From Heterotrichella gracilis (Eukaryota; Sar; Xanthophyceae; Tribonematales; Xanthonemataceae): a DNA stretch of 59,595 nucleotides. Under the pieces are notes generated by a model that had not been told where the DNA came from, searched no databases, and saw only the letters and a program-made list of their open reading frames with translations. The stretch spans positions 1 to 59,595 of the forward strand of contig JAULBX010025520.1 in assembly GCA_032358255.1 (NCBI GenBank), given 5' to 3'. Of the stretch, positions 55,753 through 59,595 are shown piece by piece. Positions within the stretch are counted from its first letter, which is position 1. Every line of letters begins with the position of its first letter. The translations under genes and the position numbers were made by a program.

Positions 55753-58700
55753 TCACACCAGAATGGCCTTGGGCAGCGCGCACGAGTAGGTGGCGTACAT
55801 ATTGTTGGGCTTGAGCACCACCACGTAGATCTGGTGCAGCGCGGTGCGCTCCAGGGGCCCACCCTTGCCCGCCTTGGCGGGAATGACCACCGACACCACC
55901 ACGCCAGAGTCTGCGGGGTCCTCCCCTATGCGCGCCTCGCGCTTCCCCCCTGCTGCCTTGCTGCCTGCCCTGTGCTGGTCGTCCACCAGGCGGGACAGCT
56001 CCTCGGCGTTTGTGGGGGGCAGGGGCAGGGCGCGGCGGCTCGCCGCCGGCGCGTCAGCACCAAACATCTGCGATTGGAGGGTATGGGGTTCAGGTTCAGG
56101 GTGATATATGTAAAGCTAATTTAATGTTTGTATTTTTAAACCCTTCTAAAGGAATCGCTGCGGTTAATGACAAAATAGGTGCAAACTGTGGGGCTGGCAG
56201 TTGGCAGTTGGGCGAGGGTATTGCAGTTGGCACCAATCGCACCCTGTCACTACACGACAGGTGGGTTAGACCTCCTAAGCATCACCCACTGTCACATGCA
56301 CACTCTCGCACTCCAGCACCCTCGAGGCGCCATCCCAGCCCTGCCACCCACCTGCATCCTTGCCAGCGTCTCCCTCACATGGCGCTTGGTGCGCACTGGC
56401 TCCGACACTGACGAGTGGTGGAACTGGAAGGCCTCCTTGCACACCACGGGCGACAGGAAGCCGTCTGCAGCCAGTAGGCTGGAGGCCAGGCGCGGGAATC
56501 CGTGCAGGTCTGACACCACACCACCTGGCATGCGCTCCAGCTGCTCCCAGTCGTCGTCGTCCAGTAGCACGGCGGCGGGGGCCAGGTCCTGGCGGGAGGC
56601 AAGGGGGTGGATGGATGAAGGTGATGGGGAGGCATGCTGCGCGCAGCATGTTGTGCAGGTGTAGCGGATGGGTATGGAGAACGGCATGCACGTGATGCGC
56701 ATGCATTTGCGCTTTAGCAAAGGACCACAACGAAGCTGGGCCATCAAAACACCCATGTACCCTGTCCACATACATGTTGCATGCCACCATAGTTGCAGCA
56801 AATGCTGCCTTGCATCCAAGGGTACAGTACCCATTGGAATCATGTGCTTTCATGCAGCATTTTTTGGTAACCAGTCCACCACGTGCCGTGACCTCACCTG
56901 TAACCGCTTCACCAGTTGAGAATCCCAGTCCTTGTGGCCCTCACGCAGCACAATGGCTGTGGCGCACGAGGAGTTGAAGCCACAGGCTCCCAGGGTGGCG
57001 TTGCCAAGCGCGGAAAGGGAGGGGGCTGGCCCTGGCGCAGGCAACGGCGGATGCTGCCGGTAGGGTGGGTAGTGCGCCTGGGTGGTTTGTGGTCCGTCTG
57101 CTGGCAATGGAGGCACGATTATGAGCTGCTGCTTTCACATTGAGCAAAGGGGGACAAATGTTGGGACGCTGGGATTCTATGTTGGCATCGCAAATTCCCA
57201 TACAGGTAATGACACACATTCATGCCGCTGCAAGAACAGTGCATGCTGTTGAGATGGTGTGTTGTCCATGCTCCACAAATCGACCCCCCCTGCAGTAGCC
57301 CAGACCCCAAAGCACCAGGCCTGGCAGCTGCCACCGCCACCCAACACCCATACGCACCGTCAGTAATCATCCCCAGCCCAGATGCGGTGCTGCCATTGAC
57401 GGGCATGTCGAGCGCCATGAGGACCCTGCCCCCACCGCGCACAAGCTCAGGCACCGCCTGCGGCACGCCGCCGGGCGCCGGGCCGTGGCTGATGCGCAGG
57501 GGTGCGCTGCCGAACAACAGCACCACGGCAAACATGGTGAGCAGCGCTGCGCCGCCAGCACCCGCCGCGTGGCGCACCCGCTTCCGCGAAGGCTCGGTGG
57601 TGGCGGACGCATCTGAGGAGTGGCGAGGGGAGGAGGACCCTGCCTCCACCTGGGAGGCTGAGCGAGCTGCCACAGGCTGCGGTCCAGTGGCGGGTGGCTG
57701 CTGCGGGGGTGCGTCCGCTGGCTTGGTGGTTTTCAGCTTCTGGATGGGCACCTTGGGTGTGAGGCCCATCATGGGCAAGCTCCCGGGGTGCGGCGGCAGG
57801 TACGGGTGCAGCGCCATGCCCGGCATCATGTGTGGGTAGTGCCCAAAGGGCGGAATCGCCACAGGTACCGGGAGAGGCGTGTTGGTTTTCTGGCACACCA
57901 CCAGCAGCTGGTGGCGCAGGGACGCGTTTTCGGCTGTGAGGTGGGTGACCAGGGAGGTGAGGTGCGTATTTTGCTGCTTGAGCTCGTCGTTGCGCTTGTC
58001 CATCTCGTCCATCTGCATCTTCTTGCGCTGGCGGGACAGCATGGCGCTCTCCCGGTTGCGCTGCATGCGAGCCTGCACACAGTGGGGGAATGGCTTCACA
58101 CTCCTGGCGTGGAGTGCAGCTGAAGGATGTCTGGCACTGACCTCAGCCCAACAAAAACTCCCCCCAGTGTAGTTGCAGCAAAGCAGCAGTGTAAAAAGGT
58201 GCCGTGAGGCAAAACCACGGCATACCTGTTTCTTCTCCTCTTCATCCATGTCGTCATGCGGCTCGTGCTTGCCTGAGCTGACGGGTGTGGGTGAGCCTTG
58301 GCTGCCCGGCAGCATGTGTGGAGCTGCGCCGCTGGTGCCAACTGCCTCCACAGGACTGTGAATGGCGGCCTGCATGGTATTCGTGCCAGAAGGAGGAGTG
58401 GAATGCCCTTGGAACTTTGGTTCCTGGGAGCCAGAGTGCTGAGGAGAGTCCGGGCCGCTGTATGCACCACACGACTCCCTGTCTGAGTGGTGATGACTAA
58501 CTGCTGCTTTGGTTTCCATGCTGTGGGAGCTGCAGGTTCCAGCTGGAGCAGGGCCGCATCCCTGATCCTGAAAATTTTGCAACAGGCTGTCCAAGGGCAG
58601 CAGTGGCAGGTCCTCCAGTGGCTGTGCTGAACCAGCGCACTCCGCACGATCCAGGGACAGGTTGTCCATGACACTGTAGTGGTACAAAAGGGGTGAATAA

Positions 58701-59106
58701 AAAGGCAACAATACCGATACAAGTAGGTAACACACAATAACATATTGGGCTGTGAGCTGAAGACAGTTTGCAAACGCATATGGGCTTACCTGTCCATCAA
58801 AGGATCATCTTTCAGGCCCAAGTCTTCCGACACCAGCAGTGGATCAAACTGCAAAAGCCAAACACATCACTTTGCATATCACATTGCGGCAGCAGGTGGT
58901 GGCTTTCAACCCACTATGCAAACAACCAAGTAGAAGCCAGCAGAAGGTTCCCTGAGACACGAACATTGGTTGCAAACATGGCAGTGCCTGGGAAGGCGCT
59001 GAGGCCGTACCTCCAGGTCGCTGAAAGGACACGACTCCTGGCCATCGAGGAGCACAGCCAGCCAATCCTTTGAATCTTGATCGTCAAAGTCCACACCAGC
59101 CTCCAT
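55753..59106 (-). CDS. bZIP17/28-type ER membrane-anchored transcription factor
   Basis: Seven minus-strand exons: 59106-59011, 58848-58790, 58673-58226, 58072-57358, 57100-56898, 56588-56352, 56067-55753; about 690 residues. The acidic N-terminus (VDFDDQDSKDWLAVL, DLPLLPLDSLL) looks like an activation region. The bZIP domain starts at about 202: basic region NRESAMLSRQRKK, then a leucine zipper. After a Pro-rich linker a basic cluster SRKRVRH precedes one membrane helix (about 373-391, GGAALLTMFAVVLLFGSA). The lumenal tail has N-glycosylation sites (NGS, NAT, NSS) and ends IYVVVLKPNNMYATYSCALP, matching the C-terminal YVTYSC.LP block of plant bZIP17/28. Those factors are cut by S1P/S2P on ER stress and move to the nucleus. 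The plant RRIL site is not present as such; RVLM and RRAL are candidates. An earlier in-frame ATG (59262) is possible. Confidence 0.88.
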
Positions 59107-59595
59107 ACTGGGCTGGTGGTATGCAGACACAACCCACAGCTGCTGTAACGTATCCGGGGCGTGGGTGGGTGGTGGTGTCCAATTGCCGTTCCACACCGCA
59201 AACAGTGCGCCTGCCTCGACCAACCTTTCAACGTTGTCCAAGCACTTCACAGACCTTTCCAAATTTTGCGATTATGCTGGAGGTTCTCTGGTGGTTCTCT
59301 GGTAGAGAAGATATGCGAAACGTGCCGCCACCGGTCTTGAGGGTATGCAGGGCACGCGCCGAAAATGTTTTTCCGAAAATGTGCGAAATTGACTTTAATG
59401 GACTAAATTCATTTGAGGCCTTAAAACACCCCTGTTGAGTGCCATTTGCCCATTGGGGGGTTCTGCAGGCTCCTGTGTCAGTTGCCAGCAGTTTTTCTGT
59501 GCACTTGAAGTTTCGCACTACAAGATTTATTTGACAGTCACATTCAGGGAGCCGACCCGGGCTCGCGAGACTGTTGGGGGTGCTTGAAAAAGTCA
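59107..59595. other. Upstream flank of the bZIP gene
   Basis: This region is the presumed promoter and 5' UTR of the bZIP gene. It has no TGCATGCA motif and no recognisable exon. If the ATG at 59262 is used, the first 156 bases are coding. Confidence 0.4.

Noticed and set aside
1..59595. tRNA, rRNA, CRISPR arrays, reverse transcriptase or transposase genes
   Set aside because: Looked for by eye on both strands; no cloverleaf with a T-loop motif, spaced repeat array or polymerase/integrase motif was found. Short or diverged ones could be missed.

Overview
The window is nuclear DNA from a eukaryotic green alga (Chlorophyta). Evidence: genes are split into many short introns with GT-AG borders (one GC-AG), exons are GC-rich, several proteins carry plastid transit peptides, and the set contains green-lineage types (ABCF5, DEAD-box RH39, a bZIP17/28-type ER-anchored factor, LEW1/NUS1, a conserved plastid protein). 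TTTAGGG telomere-type repeats and a TGTAA poly(A)-like signal also fit. The core chlorophytes (Chlamydomonadales or relatives) are my best guess; I cannot name a species. All exon models were built by hand from splice signals, phase agreement and remembered family alignments. I read no tRNA, rRNA, CRISPR array or autonomous transposon.

Layout, left to right: F-box/LRR gene (+, 714-2274); a long imperfect palindrome (2884-3030); ABCF5-like plastid ABC-F ATPase (+, 3766-9738); SRPBCC protein (-, 10718-11584); GT61/DUF563 glycosyltransferase (+, 12408-16202); second F-box/LRR gene with a frame break (+, 17189-19206); two tandem spermidine-synthase-fold methyltransferase genes (-, 19999-22903 and 23494-26645); NDUFB8, a mitochondrial complex I subunit (+, 27091-27450); PELP1/RIX1-like ribosome-biogenesis protein (-, 28162-33335); NUS1/LEW1 dolichol-synthesis subunit (-, 34197-35682); RH39-like DEAD-box helicase (+, 36296-40009); purple acid phosphatase (-, 41192-43688); mitochondrial ribosomal protein uL22m (+, 44697-46297); TBC1D13-type Rab GAP (-, 47029-51300); conserved plastid protein of unknown function (+, 51912-54894); bZIP17/28-type membrane-anchored transcription factor (-, 55753-59106).

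The genes are ordinary housekeeping and stress genes that work in different compartments; they form no pathway. Many are arranged head to head and share 0.4-1 kb intergenic regions. Four of these upstream regions carry the same motif, (T/C)ACAATGCATGC or GACAATGCATGC, 190-390 bp from start codons.

The most unusual signal is repeated partial copying of exon edges into neighbouring introns or downstream DNA. It occurs in ABCF5, RH39, uL22m and, at three exon edges, in TBC1D13. The copies lie at distances that are multiples of three (195, 189, 102, 204, 72 and 138 bp). In TBC1D13 they are interleaved with short TTTAGGG arrays.
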